NCBI RefSeq assembly: GCF_950295315.1
Contig: NW_026647552.1
Coordinates: forward strand, 1 to 64,000
Direction of reading: 5' to 3'
DNA length: 64,000 nucleotides
Source: Erinaceus europaeus
Taxonomy: Eukaryota > Chordata > Mammalia > Eulipotyphla > Erinaceidae
Both the position numbers and the translations under genes were made by a program. The notes under the pieces were generated by a model. That model saw nothing but the letters and a program-made list of their open reading frames with translations. It ran no database searches and was not told the origin of the DNA. This document shows positions 47,856-61,512 of this stretch, piece after piece; position 1 is the first letter of the stretch; each line of letters starts with the position of its first letter.

Positions 47856-50271
47856 ATGGAGGCCTCCATTACGGAGGCATGTGTCCAGGCAGGCACCCAC
47901 CAACCCTCAGGGGCAGCTCAGGGCACCCAGGGACTTGGTGTGGGTATCTCTGGGGCGGGGACTGTCAGTCAGTCAGCAAGACTGTGTGTCAGTGCACATG
48001 GTGGGACAGGGGCCTGGCGGACCTTGGTCCCCCGCCCTGGACTGTCAGATGCCAGCCCCATGCCCAGACACACACCAATCTGCCCATAGCCCCTTGGCCC
48101 GGCCGACCAGCACCTGCTTTGGCCTGGGGCTCTGGCTCTGGTGGCTGGCCACCACCCCTCAGGTCAAGTTCAGCGTGGGGGTCATGGCTGCTGGTCAACT
48201 GGATGGGCGGGGTCCCCGTGGCCTAGCAACCACAGGAGCCCTCTGTGATGTCCTAGCCCCTGGCAATCTGTGCTGGCCACACTGGCACTGGGCAGCCCAA
48301 CTGCCCTGCCACTAGGGCAGGCAACAGCGCCCAGACGCCTGGGCCCTGGCACAGAGGGACGGAAGGATGGGAAGACAGAGCTGACCGACGAGGGACCTCA
48401 GGGCTGGCAGCCAAGAGAAGACAGGTGGAGGTGCGCCCGGGATCCAGGGAGCCCAGGCCAGAGCTGCCTGCATGCCTGCCTGCCTTCCTGGATGTCTGTA
48501 TGCTGCCTTTGTCCAGGTAGGTTTCTCAGGTCCCCTCCAATCCTGTCCTCTCCTGTCCTCACCATCCTCTCCCCTCTCCTCTCCTCCGCACTTTGCTTCT
48601 CTCCTTTGTCTGTCCTCTCTTCCAGGTGCCCTGCTCACCAGCTCCAGCACTTGTGATGGTTCTCCAGTGACAGCTGTTCGCAACCCCTTCCACCCCCTGC
48701 CTGCCCCTAACGTGACCCAGCTCACAGGGTCTCCGGCTCACCCCACCCAAACCCACACGCCCCAACACATTCCCTGCTTCAGCCCCTCTGCCCTATTCAG
48801 CCAAACTGGGCCTTTGCAACCTACCTATGCATCGTTGTTTCTCCTCACCATTAAGGAGAGATCTCCTTTTGTACTTACCTTGGTTGACTGGTGGATGGAT
48901 GGATGGATGGATGGATGAATGGATGGATGAATGGATGGATAGATGTATGGGTGGATGGATGGATGGAGAGGTCAATGGATCGGTTTTGTAGAGGCAGAGT
49001 ACCATCTAGGGGTACTGGAGACCACTGGTGTCAGATCCTTAGTCAATGTCAAATGTAAAACATTAATTCATCAATAACAAAAATGAATAAGCACCTAAAT
49101 AAATAGATAAATATAAAAACTGGGTTAAAAAATACATGGCGTCTTTGCCTTTCTGCATATGGAATGCTGTGCGGATCTTAACAAGGAAAGCATTGTCCTG
49201 AGTAGCCCATTTGAAGTCGTGGAATATTTCCTTTTCCTTTTTCTTTTTTGACTTTCTATTTTCTTGATTATTCACTGGAATAAATAGACAGGAATTGAGA
49301 GGGAAGGGAGGTAGAGAGAGTTTGAGACAGAGAGAGAGACAACTGCAGCACTTCCGCACCACTTGTAAAGATTTCCCCTGGCAGGTGGGAACCAGGGTGT
49401 TGAAGCCCAGTCCTCCTGCATTGTAACATGAGTGCTTAACTGGGTGTGGCACCACCTGGTACCCTTGATGGGACCCTTTTTTTTAGCAATGAAAAGAAAT
49501 TCTCGTGGCAAGGTAATAAATAAATGAAGAAGTAAATAAAAGTGCATTTACATTAACTCAGTGGAAACACACAGGGACATATACGTCTCTGTTACCTGTA
49601 TTACTTCTTCATGTATGGATTGATTGCCTCAAGGGGTTATTGCCACAGCTGAGTGCCTACGCCAGGAATAATCCACAGCTCCTGCACTCCATTTGTTCCC
49701 CTTTCGCTGCCCTTGTTGCTTGGTCACTGTGGTGGTTATTGTTTTTGTTGTTGTTGTTGTTACTGACCTTGCATCTGACAGACACAAAAGGAGAGAGCAG
49801 AGGAAATACAGGGTGGGAGAGAAAGATAGAGCTCCTAAAGACCTGCTTCACCCCCTGTAAAGCGACTCCCCTGCAGGTGGCGGTCTGGGGGCCAGACCCC
49901 AAATCCCTCCACCTGTCCCCTCTATTCGTGAGCGCCACAAGCCCTTAACCCTCTGACATACCGCCAAACCTCCCTGGATTTGCTTTTGAAGACAGTATCA
50001 CCTGCCTCGTTTTGAATCCTCATTATCCTGAGGGTCAGTCCTGATGACAGTGTCATGACAGGACACTCGGAGATCTCTGTTATCAGAGAGCACCTGGAAC
50101 AGCAGCTGGGGCTCTAGTGCCAGGGCAGGAGCAACTCCCCATGCACCCTCCACGGAGTCCACCTGCCTGCATTTTGGTCCTTTTCCCTCCAAAAAAGATT
50201 TTTCCCTTTTTTCACTTTGATCAGGCAGCAGACAGGTTACCCAGGCAGGGGAAAAAAAAATAAAAAGCCTT

Positions 50272-50304
<33 letters not shown>

Positions 50305-51264
50305 GAAGTGAATGACCATCTTCTGGCAAGTATAGGTTTTGAACCTGAAAACTCTGTCTGTCTGTCTCTTAGTCCACAGAAAGAGCCACTAGCCCAGCCA
50401 GATCTCACGCTCAGATGGGGTGTTTTTGCCAGTCAAAGGTCTGCACAGCGCACTAGGGATTGGGCGGCCTGAGACCCAAATGTTACATTGTAGATGGACT
50501 GTTTGCAGGTCTTGCTCCCCAGGACATTGGACTGTCTCAACTCCCTCCCCTACAGCATGAAAAAAAGGCTCTTGACAACCTTGGAGCAACTGGAGTGGGG
50601 GCGAGGTGAGCTGTTTGCATGTCTGCACTGCTCATGCCCAGTTGTCTGTGGGGGTCCGTGGCAGAGGCTGTAAGGGGGCTAGGGGGCAGAAGGAGACTGT
50701 TTGAGAGGCAGGCTGAAGGCAGGGGAGCCCAGGAGTGTGTGCAGGGCTGTGTGTGTGTGGGTGTGGTGCAGGGGGTTAGGGCAGGTCCCCCTGCTGGATG
50801 GTGAGATGGCAGCTGGGCTGTCCCTGGGCCCTCATGGCTGAAGGGCAGAAGCAGGGTGGCAGTAAAGTAGCGCAGGGAGGAACACAGTAGATGTTAGTTG
50901 GGAGCTGGGGGACAGAGGGTAAGGGGAAAGGAGGCATCCTTGAGGAGGGGTCAGGACTAGAGAGTGGGGGCAACTGGAGGCATGGAAGGTCCCAGGAATC
51001 AGGGACTGACAGGAACCGATTCCTACACCCCCCCCAAACTACTGGATAGAAGCTGCAGAAGCCAGAGCAGCAGCCCTGGCTTGCCTAGGCCAAGGGCCCT
51101 GAGTGAGTCCCTCTGAGGATGAGGAAGAGGAGGAGGGGGTGGAGGAGGAGGAGGAAGAGCAGGAGGAAGAGGAGGAAGAGGAGGAGGAAGAAGAGGAGGA
51201 GGAGGAGGAGGCGGAGGAGGAGGAGGAGGGGCAGGAGGGCAGCTGTCAATAGGCAACGGGATTA
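47856..51264. repeat. R15: unit (3409 bp)
   Basis: SINE-B 49247-49464, SINE-A 49623-49975, SINE-C 50273-50400. Six GGAT copies (48893-48916). 'gtacttaccttgg' near 48873 is private. Its tail is of the ordinary class ('gctgcagaagcc', 'gaggaagagcagg'), breaking the run of variant tails in R14, R16, R17 and R18. The C-run near 51028 is one base longer, as in R11. Confidence 0.97.
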
Positions 51265-54200
51265 ATGGAGGCCTCCATTACGGAGGCATGTGTCTAGGCA
51301 GGCACCCACCAACCCTCAGGGGCAGCTCAGGGCACCCAGGGACTTGGTGTGGGTATCTCTGGGGCGGGGACTGTCAGTCAGTCAGCAAGACTGTGTGTCA
51401 GTGCACATGGTGGGACAGGGGCCTGGCGGACCTTGGTCCCCCGCCCTGGACTGTCAGATGCCAGCCCCATGCCCAGACACACACAAATCTGCCCATAGCC
51501 CCTTGGCCCGGCCGACCAGCACCTGCTTTGGCCTGGGGCTCTGGCTCTGGTGGCTGGCCACCACCCATCAGGTCAAGTTCAGCGTGGGGGTCATGGCTGC
51601 TGGTCAACTGGATGGGCGGGGTCCCCGTGGCCTTGCAACCACAGGAGCCCTCTGTGATGTCCTAGCCCCTGGCAATCTGTGCTGGCCACACTGGCACTGG
51701 GCAGCCCAACTGCCCTGCCACTAGGGCAGGCAACAGCGCCCAGATGCCTGGGCCCTGGCACAGAGGGACGGAAGGATGGGAAGACAGAGCTGACCGACGA
51801 GGGACCTCAGGGCTGGCAGCCAAGAGAAGACAGGTGGAGGTGTGCCCTGGATCCAGGGAGCCCAGGCCAGAGCTTCCTGCATGCCTGCCTGCCTTCCTGG
51901 ATGTCTGTATGCTGCCTTTGTCCAGGTAGGTTTCTCAGGTCCCCTCCAATCCTGTCCTCTCCTGTCCTCACCATCCTCTCCCCTCTCCTCTCCTCCGCAC
52001 TTTGCTTCTCTCCTTTGTCTGTCCTCTCTTCCAGGTGCCCTGCTCACCAGCTCCAGCACTTGTGATGGTTCTCCAGTGACAGCTGTTCGCAACCCCTTCC
52101 ACCCCCTGCCTGCCCCTAACGTGACCCAGCTCACAGGGTCTCCGGCTCACCCCACCCAAACCCACACGCCCCAACACATTCCCTGCTTCAGCCCCTCTGC
52201 CCTATTCAGCCAAACTGGGCCTTTGCAACCTACCTATGCATCGTTGTTTCTCCTCACCATTAAGGAGAGATCTCCTTTTGTACTTAGCTTGGTTGACTGG
52301 TGGATGGATGGATGGATGGATGGATGGATGAATGGATGGATGAATGGATGGATAGATGTATGGGTGGATGGATGGATGGAGAGGTCAATGGATCGGTTTT
52401 GTAGAGGCAGAGTACCATCTAGGGGTACTGGAGACCACTGGTGTCAGATCCTTAGTCAATGTCAAATGTAAAACATTAATTCATCAATAACAAAAATGAA
52501 TAAGCACCTAAATAAATAGATAAATATAAAAACTGGGTTAAAAAATACATGGCGTCTTTGCCTTTCTGCATATGGAATGCTGTGCGGATCTTAACAAGGA
52601 AAGCATTGTCCTGAGTAGCCCATTTGAAGTCGTGGAATATTTCCTTTTCCTTTTTCTTTTTTGACTTTCTATTTTCTTGATTATTCACTGGAATAAATAG
52701 ACAGGAATTGAGAGGGAAGGGAGGTAGAGAGAGTTTGAGACAGAGAGAGAGACAACTGCAGCACTTCCGCACCACTTGTAAAGATTTCCCCTGGCAGGTG
52801 GGAACCAGGGTGTTGAAGCCCAGTCCTCCTGCATTGTAACATGAGTGCTTAACTGGGTGTGGCACCACCTGGTACCCTTGATGGGACCCTTTTTTTTAGC
52901 AATGAAAAGAAATTCTCGTGGCAAGGTAATAAATAAATGAAGAAGTCAATAAAAGTGCATTTACATTAACTCAGTGGAAACACACAGGGACATATACGTC
53001 TCTGTTACCTGTATTACTTCTTCATGTATGGATTGATTGCCTCAAGGGGTTATTGCCACAGCTGAGTGCCTACGCCAGGAATAATCCACAGCTCCTGCAC
53101 TCCATTTGTTCCCCTTTCGCTGCCCTTGTTGCTTGGTCACTGTGGTGGTTATTGTTTTTGTTGTTGTTGTTGTTACTGACCTTGCATCTGACAGACACAA
53201 AAGGAGAGAGCAGAGGAAATACAGGGTGGGAGAGAAAGATAGAGCTCCTAAAGACCTGCTTCACCCCCTGTAAAGCGACTCCCCTGCAGGTGGCGGTCTG
53301 GGGGCCAGACCCCAAATCCCTCCACCTGTCCCCTCTATTCGTGAGCGCCACAAGCCCTTAACCCTCTGACATACCGCCAAACCTCCCTGGATTTGCTTTT
53401 GAAGACAGTATCACCTGCCTCGTTTTGAATCCTCATTATCCTGAGGGTCAGTCCTGATGACAGTGTCATGACAGGACACTCGGAGTTCTCTGTTATCAGA
53501 GAGCACCTGGAACAGCAGCTGGGGCTCTAGTGCCAGGGCAGGAGCAACTCCCCATGCACCCTCCACGGAGTCCACCTGCCTGCATTTTGGTCCTTTTCCC
53601 TCCAAAAAAGATTTTTCCCTTTTTTCACTTTGAAACAGGCAGCAGACAGGTTACCCAGGCAGGGGAAAAAAAAAATAAAAAGCCTTCTTTTTTTTTTTTT
53701 TTTTTTTTTTTTTCTTTACCGAAGTGAATGACCATCTTCTGGCAAGTATAGGTTTTGAACCTGAAAACTCTGTCTGTCTGTCTCTTAGTCCACAGAAAGA
53801 GCCACTAGCCCAGCCAGATCTCATGCTCAGATGGGGTGTTTTTGCCAGTCAAAGGTCTGCACAGCGCACTAGGGATTGGGCGGCCTGAGACCCAAATGTT
53901 ACATTGTAGATGGACTGTTTGCAGGTCTTGCTCCCCAGGACATTGGACTGTCTCAACTCCCTCCCCTACAGCATGAAAAAAAAGGCTCTTGACAACCTTG
54001 GAGCAACTGTAGTGGGGGCGAGGTGAGCTGTTTGCATGTCTGCACTGCTCATGCCCAGTTGTCTGTGGGGGTCCGTGGCAGAGGCTGTAAGGGGGCTAGG
54101 GGGCAGAAGGAGACTGTTTGAGAGGCAGGCTGAAGGCAGGGGAGCCCAGGAGTGTGTGCAGGGCTGTGTGTGTGTGGGTGTGGTGCAGGGGGTTAGGGCA

Positions 54201-54683
54201 GGTCCCCCTGCTGGATGGTGAGATGGCAGCTGGGCTGTCCCTGGGCCCTCATGGCTGAAGGGCAGAAGCAGGGTGGCAGTAAAGTAGCGCAGGGAGGAAC
54301 ACAGTAGATGTTAGTTGGGAGCTGGGGGACAGAGGGTAAGGGGAAAGGGGGCATCCTTGAGGAGGGGTCAGGACTAGAGAGTGGGGGCAGCTGGAGGCAT
54401 GGAAGGTCCCAGGAATCAGGGACTGACAGGAACCGATTCCTACACCCCCCCAAACTACTGGATAGAAGCTGCAGCAGCCAGAGCAGCAGCCCTGGCTTGC
54501 CTAGGCCAAGGGCCCTGAGTGAGTCCCTCTGAGGATGAGGAAGAGGAGGAGGGGGTGGAGGAGGAGGAGGAGTAAGAGCAGGAGGAAGAGGAGGAAGAGG
54601 AGGAGGAAGAAGAGGAGGAGGAGGAGGAGGCGGAGGAGGAGGAGGAGGGTCAGGAGGACAGCTGTCAATAGGCAACGGGATTA
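51265..54683. repeat. R16: unit (3419 bp)
   Basis: SINE-B 52660-52877, SINE-A 53036-53388, SINE-C 53688-53816. More private substitutions than its neighbours: 'gtgtctaggc', 'cacacaaatc', 'cacccatcagg', 'ggccttgcaacc', 'cagatgcctgg', 'gccctggatcc', 'gagcttcctgc', 'ctcatgctcag' and 'aactgtagtgg'. It shares 'gttctctg', 'agaagtcaat' and a T-tract ending 'tttctttaccg' with R17. Confidence 0.97.
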
Positions 54684-57600
54684 ATGGAGGCCTCCATTAC
54701 GGAGGCATGTGTCCAGGCAGGCACCCACCAACCCTCAGGGGCAGCTCAGGGCACCCAGGGACTTGGTGTGGGTATCTCTGGGGCGGGGACTGTCAGTCAG
54801 TCAGCAAGACTGTGTGTCAGTGCACATGGTGGGACAGGGGCCTGGCGGACCTTGGTCCCCCGCCCTGGACTGTCAGATGCCAGCCCCATGCCCAGACACA
54901 CACCAATCTGCCCATAGCCCCTTGGCCCGGCCGACCAGCACCTGCTTTGGCCTGGGGCTCTGGCTCTGGTGGCTGGCCACCACCCCTCAGGTCAAGTTCA
55001 GCGTGGGGGTCATGGCTGCTGGTCAACTGGATGGGCGGGGTCCCCGTGGCCTAGCAACCACAGGAGCCCTCTGTGATGTCCTAGCCCCTGGCAATCTGTG
55101 CTGGCCACACTGGCACTGGGCAGCCCAACTGCCCTGCCACTAGGGCAGGCAACAGCGCCCAGACGCCTGGGCCCTGGCACAGAGGGACGGAAGGATGGGA
55201 AGACAGAGCTGACCGACGAGGGACCTCAGGGCTGGCAGCCAAGAGAAGACAGGTGGAGGTGCGCCCGGGATCCAGGGAGCCCAGGCCAGAGCTGCCTGCA
55301 TGCCTGCCTGCCTTCCTGGATGTCTGTATGCTGCCTTTGTCCAGGTAGGTTTCTCAGGTCCCCTCCAATCCTGTCCTCTCCTGTCCTCACCATCCTCTCC
55401 CCTCTCCTCTCCTCCGCACTTTGCTTCTCTCCTTTGTCTGTCCTCTCTTCCAGGTGCCCTGCTCACCAGCTCCAGCACTTGTGATGGTTCTCCAGTGACA
55501 GCTGTTCGCAACCCCTTCCACCCCCTGCCTGCCCCTAACGTGACCCAGCTCACAGGGTCTCCGGCTCACCCCACCCAAACCCACACGCCCCAACACATTC
55601 CCTGCTTCAGCCCCTCTGCCCTATTCAGCCAAACTGGGCCTTTGCAACCTACCTATGCATCGTTGTTTCTCCTCACCATTAAGGAGAGATCTCCTTTTGT
55701 ACTTAGCTTGGTTGACTGGTGGATGGATGGATGGATGGATGGATGAATGGATGGATGAATGGATGGATAGATGTATGGGTGGATGGATGGATGGAGAGGT
55801 CAATGGATCGGTTTTGTAGAGGCAGAGTACCATCTAGGGGTACTGGAGACCACTGGTGTCAGATCCTTAGTCAATGTCAAATGTAAAACATTAATTCATC
55901 AATAACAAAAATGAATAAGCACCTAAATAAATAGATAAATATAAAAACTGGGTTAAAAAATACATGGCGTCTTTGCCTTTCTGCATATGGAATGCTGTGC
56001 GGATCTTAACAAGGAAAGCATTGTCCTGAGTAGCCCATTTGAAGTCGTGGAATATTTCCTTTTCCTTTTTCTTTTTTGACTTTCTATTTTCTTGATTATT
56101 CACTGGAATAAATAGACAGGAATTGAGAGGGAAGGGAGGTAGAGAGAGTTTGAGACAGAGAGAGAGACAACTGCAGCACTTCCGCACCACTTGTAAAGAT
56201 TTCCCCTGGCAGGTGGGAACCAGGGTGTTGAAGCCCAGTCCTCCTGCATTGTAACATGAGTGCTTAACTGGGTGTGGCACCACCTGGTACCCTTGATGGG
56301 ACCCTTTTTTTTAGCAATGAAAAGAAATTCTCGTGGCAAGGTAATAAATAAATGAAGAAGTCAATAAAAGTGCATTTACATTAACTCAGTGGAAACACAC
56401 AGGGACATATACGTCTCTGTTACCTGTATTACTTCTTCATGTATGGATTGATTGCCTCAAGGGGTTATTGCCACAGCTGAGTGCCTACGCCAGGAATAAT
56501 CCACAGCTCCTGCACTCCATTTGTTCCCCTTTCGCTGCCCTTGTTGCTTGGTCACTGTGGTGGTTATTGTTTTTGTTGTTGTTGTTGTTACTGACCTTGC
56601 ATCTGACAGACACAAAAGGAGAGAGCAGAGGAAATACAGGGTGGGAGAGAAAGATAGAGCTCCTAAAGACCTGCTTCACCCCCTGTAAAGCGACTCCCCT
56701 GCAGGTGGCGGTCTGGGGGCCAGACCCCAAATCCCTCCACCTGTCCCCTCTATTCGTGAGCGCCACAAGCCCTTAACCCTCTGACATACCGCCAAACCTC
56801 CCTGGATTTGCTTTTGAAGACAGTATCACCTGCCTCGTTTTGAATCCTCATTATCCTGAGGGTCAGTCCTGATGACAGTGTCATGACAGGACACTCGGAG
56901 TTCTCTGTTATCAGAGAGCACCTGGAACAGCAGCTGGGGCTCTAGTGCCAGGGCAGGAGCAACTCCCCATGCACCCTCCACGGAGTCCACCTGCCTGCAT
57001 TTTGGTCCTTTTCCCTCCAAAAAAGATTTTTCCCTTTTTTCACTTTGAAACAGGCAGCAGACAGGTTACCCAGGCAGGGGAAAAAAAAAATAAAAAGCCT
57101 TCTTTTTTTTTTTTTTTTTTTTTTTTCTTTACCGAAGTGAATGACCATCTTCTGGCAAGTATAGGTTTTGAACCTGAAAACTCTGTCTGTCTGTCTCTTA
57201 GTCCACAGAAAGAGCCACTAGCCCAGCCAGATCTCACGCTCAGATGGGGTGTTTTTGCCAGTCAAAGGTCTGCACAGCGCACTAGGGATTGGGCGGCCTG
57301 AGACCCAAATGTTACATTGTAGATGGACTGTTTGCAGGTCTTGCTCCCCAGGACATTGGACTGTCTCAACTCCCTCCCCTACAGCATGAAAAAAAGGCTC
57401 TTGACAACCTTGGAGCAACTGGAGTGGGGGCGAGGTGAGCTGTTTGCATGTCTGCACTGCTCATGCCCAGTTGTCTGTGGGGGTCCGTGGCAGAGGCTGT
57501 AAGGGGGCTAGGGGGCAGAAGGAGACTGTTTGAGAGGCAGGCTGAAGGCAGGGGAGCCCAGGAGTGTGTGCAGGGCTGTGTGTGTGTGGGTGTGGTGCAG

Positions 57601-58095
57601 GGGGTTAGGGCAGGTCCCCCTGCTGGATGGTGAGATGGCAGCTGGGCTGTCCCTGGGCCCTCATGGCTGAAGGGCAGAAGCAGGGTGGCAGTAAAGTAGC
57701 GCAGGGAGGAACACAGTAGATGTTAGTTGGGAGCTGGGGGACAGAGGGTAAGGGGAAAGGGGGCATCCTTGAGGAGGGGTCAGGACTAGAGAGTGGGGGC
57801 AGCTGGAGGCATGGAAGGTCCCAGGAATCAGGGACTGACAGGAACCGATTCCTACACCCCCCCAAACTACTGGATAGAAGCTGCAGCAGCCAGAGCAGCA
57901 GCCCTGGCTTGCCTAGGCCAAGGGCCCTGAGTGAGTCCCTCTGAGGATGAGGAAGAGGAGGAGGGGGTGGAGGAGGAGGAGGAGTAAGAGCAGGAGGAAG
58001 AGGAGGAAGAGGAGGAGGAAGAAGAGGAGGAGGAGGAGGAGGCGGAGGAGGAGGAGGAGGGTCAGGAGGACAGCTGTCAATAGGCAACGGGATTA
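54684..58095. repeat. R17: unit (3412 bp)
   Basis: SINE-B 56075-56292, SINE-A 56451-56803, SINE-C 57103-57229. Its second half is a near copy of R16 without the R16 private substitutions. The tail is of the 'gaggagtaagagc' class. Confidence 0.97.
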
Positions 58096-60515
58096 ATGGA
58101 GGCCTCCATTACGGAGGCATGTGTCCAGGCAGGCACCCACCAACCCTCAGGGGCAGCTCAGGGCACCCAGGGACTTGGTGTGGGTATCTCTGGTGCGGGG
58201 ACTGTCAGTCAGTCAGCAAGACTGTGTGTCAGTGCACATGGTGGGACAGGGGCCTGGCGGAACTTGGTCCCCCGCCCTGGACTGTCAGATGCCAGCCCCA
58301 TGCCCAGACACACACCAATCTGCCCATAGCCCCTTGGCCCGGCCGACCAGCACCTGCTTTGGCCTGGGGCTCTGGCTCTGGTGGCTGGCCACCACCCCTC
58401 AGGTCAAGTTCAGCGTGGGGGTCATGGCTGCTGGTCAACTGGATGGGCGGGGTCCCCGTGGCCTAGCAACCACAGGAGCCCTCTGTGATGTCCTAGCCCC
58501 TGGCAATCTGTGCTGGCCACACTGGCACTGGGCAGCCCAACTGCCCTGCCACTAGGGCAGGCAACAGCACCCAGACGCCTGGGCCCTGGCACAGAGGGAC
58601 GGAAGGATGGGAAGACAGAGCTGACCGACGAGGGACCTCAGGGCTGGCAGCCAAGAGAAGACAGGTGGAGGTGCGCCCGGGATCCAGGGAGCCCAGGCCA
58701 GAGCTGCCTGCATGCCTGCCTGCCTTCCTGGATGTCTGTAGGCTGCCTTTGTCCAGGTAGGTTTCTCAGGTCCCCTCCAATCCTGTCCTCTCCTGTCCTC
58801 ACCATCCTCTCCCCTCTCCTCTCCTCCGCACTTTGCTTCTCTCCTTTGTCTGTCCTCTCTTCCAGGTGCCCTGCTCACCAGCTCCAGCACTTGTGATGGT
58901 TCTCCAGTGACAGCTGTTCGCAACCCCTTCCACCCCCTGCCTGCCCCTAACGTGACCCAGCTCACAGGGTCTCCGGCTCACCCCACCCAAACCCACACGC
59001 CCCAACACATTCCCTGCTTCAGCCCCTCTGCCCTATTCAGCCAAACTGGGCCTTTGCAACCTACCTATGCATCGTTGTTTCTCCTCACCATTAAGGAGAG
59101 ATCTCCTTTTGTACTTAGCTTGGTTGACTGGTGGATGGATGGATGGATGGATGGATGGATGAATGGATGGATGAATGGATGGATAGATGTATGGGTGGAT
59201 GGATGGATGGAGAGGTCAATGGATCGGTTTTGTAGAGGCAGAGTACCATCTAGGGGTACTGGAGACCACTGGTGTCAGATCCTTAGTCAATGTCAAATGT
59301 AAAACATTAATTCATCAATAACAAAAATGAATAAGCACCTAAATAAATAGATAAATATAAAAACTGGGTTAAAAAATACATGGCGTCTTTGCCTTTCTGC
59401 ATATGGAATGCTGTGCGGATCTTAACAAGGAAAGCATTGTCCTGAGTAGCCCATTTGAAGTCGTGGAATATTTCCTTTTCCTTTTTCTTTTTTGACTTTC
59501 TATTTTCTTGATTATTCACTGGAATAAATAGACAGGAATTGAGAGGGAAGGGAGGTAGAGAGAGTTTGAGACAGAGAGAGAGACAACTGCAGCACTTCCG
59601 CACCACTTGTAAAGATTTCCCCTGGCAGGTGGGAACCAGGGTGTTGAAGCCCAGTCCTCCTGCATTGTAACATGAGTGCTTAACTGGGTGTGGCACCACC
59701 TGGTACCCTTGATGGGACCCTTTTTTTTAGCAATGAAAAGAAATTCTCGTGGCAAGATAATAAATAAATGAAGAAGTAAATAAAAGTGCATTTACATTAA
59801 CTCAGTGGAAACACACAGGGACATATACGTCTCTGTTACCTGTATTACTTCTTCATGTATGGATTGATTGCCTCAAGGGGTTATTGCCACAGCTGAGTGC
59901 CTACGCCAGGAATAATCCACAGCTCCTGCACTCCATTTGTTCCCCTTTCGCTGCCCTTGTTGCTTGGTCACTGTGGTGGTTATTGTTTTTGTTATTGTTG
60001 TTGTTACTGACCTTGCATCTGACAGACACAAAAGGAGAGAGCAGAGGAAATACAGGGTGGGAGAGAAAGATAGAGCTCCTAAAGACCTGCTTCACCCCCT
60101 GTAAAGCGACTCCCCTGCAGGTGGCGGTCTGGGGGCCAGACCCCAAATCCCTCCACCTGTCCCCTCTATTCGTGAGCGCCACAAGCCCTTAACCCTCTGA
60201 CACACCGCCAAACCTCCCTGGATTTGCTTTTGAAGACAGTATCACCTGCCTCGTTTTGAATCCTCATTATCCTGAGGGTCAGTCCTGATGACAGTGTCAT
60301 GACAGGACACTCGGAGATCTCTGTTATCAGAGAGCACCTGGAACAGCAGCTGGGGCTCTAGTGCCAGGGCAGGAGCAACTCCCCATGCACCCTCCACGGA
60401 GTCCACCTGCCTGCATTTTGTTCCTTTTCCCTCCAAAAAAGATTTTTCCCTTTTTTCACTTTGAAACAGGCAGCAGACAGGTTACCCAGGCAGGGGAAAA
60501 AAAAATAAAAAGCCT

Positions 60516-60550
<35 letters not shown>

Positions 60551-61512
60551 AAAGTGAATGACCATCTTCTGGCAAGTATAGGTTTTGAACCTGAAAACTC
60601 TGTCTGTCTGTCTCTTAGTCCACAGAAAGAGCCACTAGCCCAGCCAGATCTCACGCTCAGATGGGGTGTTTTTGCCAGTCAAAGGTCTGCACAGCGCACT
60701 AGGGATTGGGCGGCCTGAGACCCAAATGTTACATTGTAGATGGACTGTTTGCAGGTCTTGCTCCCCAGGACATTGGACTGTCTCAACTCCCTCCCCTACA
60801 GCATGAAAAAAAGGCTCTTGACAACCTTGGAGCAACTGGAGTGGGGGCGAGGTGAGCTGTTTGCATGTCTGCACTGCTCATGCCCAGTTGTCTGTGGGGG
60901 TCCGTGGCAGAGGCTGTAAGGGGGCTAGGGGGCAGAAGGAGACTGTTTGAGAGGCAGGCTGAAGGCAGGGGAGCCCAGGAGTGTGTGCAGGGCTGTGTGT
61001 GTGTGGGTGTGGTGCAGGGGGTTAGGGCAGGTCCCCCTGCTGGATGGTGAGATGGCAGCTGGGCTGTCCCTGGGCCCTCATGGCTGAAGGGCAGAAGCAG
61101 GGTGGCAGTAAAGTAGCGCAGGGAGGAACACAGTAGATGTTAGTTGGGAGCTGGGGGACAGAGGGTAAGGGGAAAGGGGGCATCCTTGAGGAGGGGTCAG
61201 GACTAGAGAGTGGGGGCAGCTGGAGGCATGGAAGGTCCCAGGAATCAGGGACTGACAGGAACCGATTCCTACACCCCCCCAAACTACTGGATAGAAGCTG
61301 CAGCAGCCAGAGCAGCAGCCCTGGCTTGCCTAGGCCAAGGGCCCTGAGTGAGTCCCTCTGAGGATGAGGAAGAGGAGGAGGGGGTGGAGGAGGAGGAGGA
61401 GTAAGAGCAGGAGGAAGAGGAGGAAGAGGAGGAGGAAGAAGAGGAGGAGGAGGAGGAGGCGGAGGAGGAGGAGGAGGGTCAGGAGGACAGCTGTCAATAG
61501 GCAACGGGATTA
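58096..61512. repeat. R18: unit (3417 bp)
   Basis: SINE-B 59491-59708, SINE-A 59867-60219, SINE-C 60518-60646. It shares with R19 a large set of variants absent elsewhere: 'ggcggaacttgg', 'caacagcaccc', 'ctgtaggctgcc', 'caagataataaat', 'tgttattgttg', 'gacacaccgcc', 'ttgttccttttcc' and 'taccaaagtg'. Private: 'ctctggtgcggg' near 58191. Confidence 0.97.
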
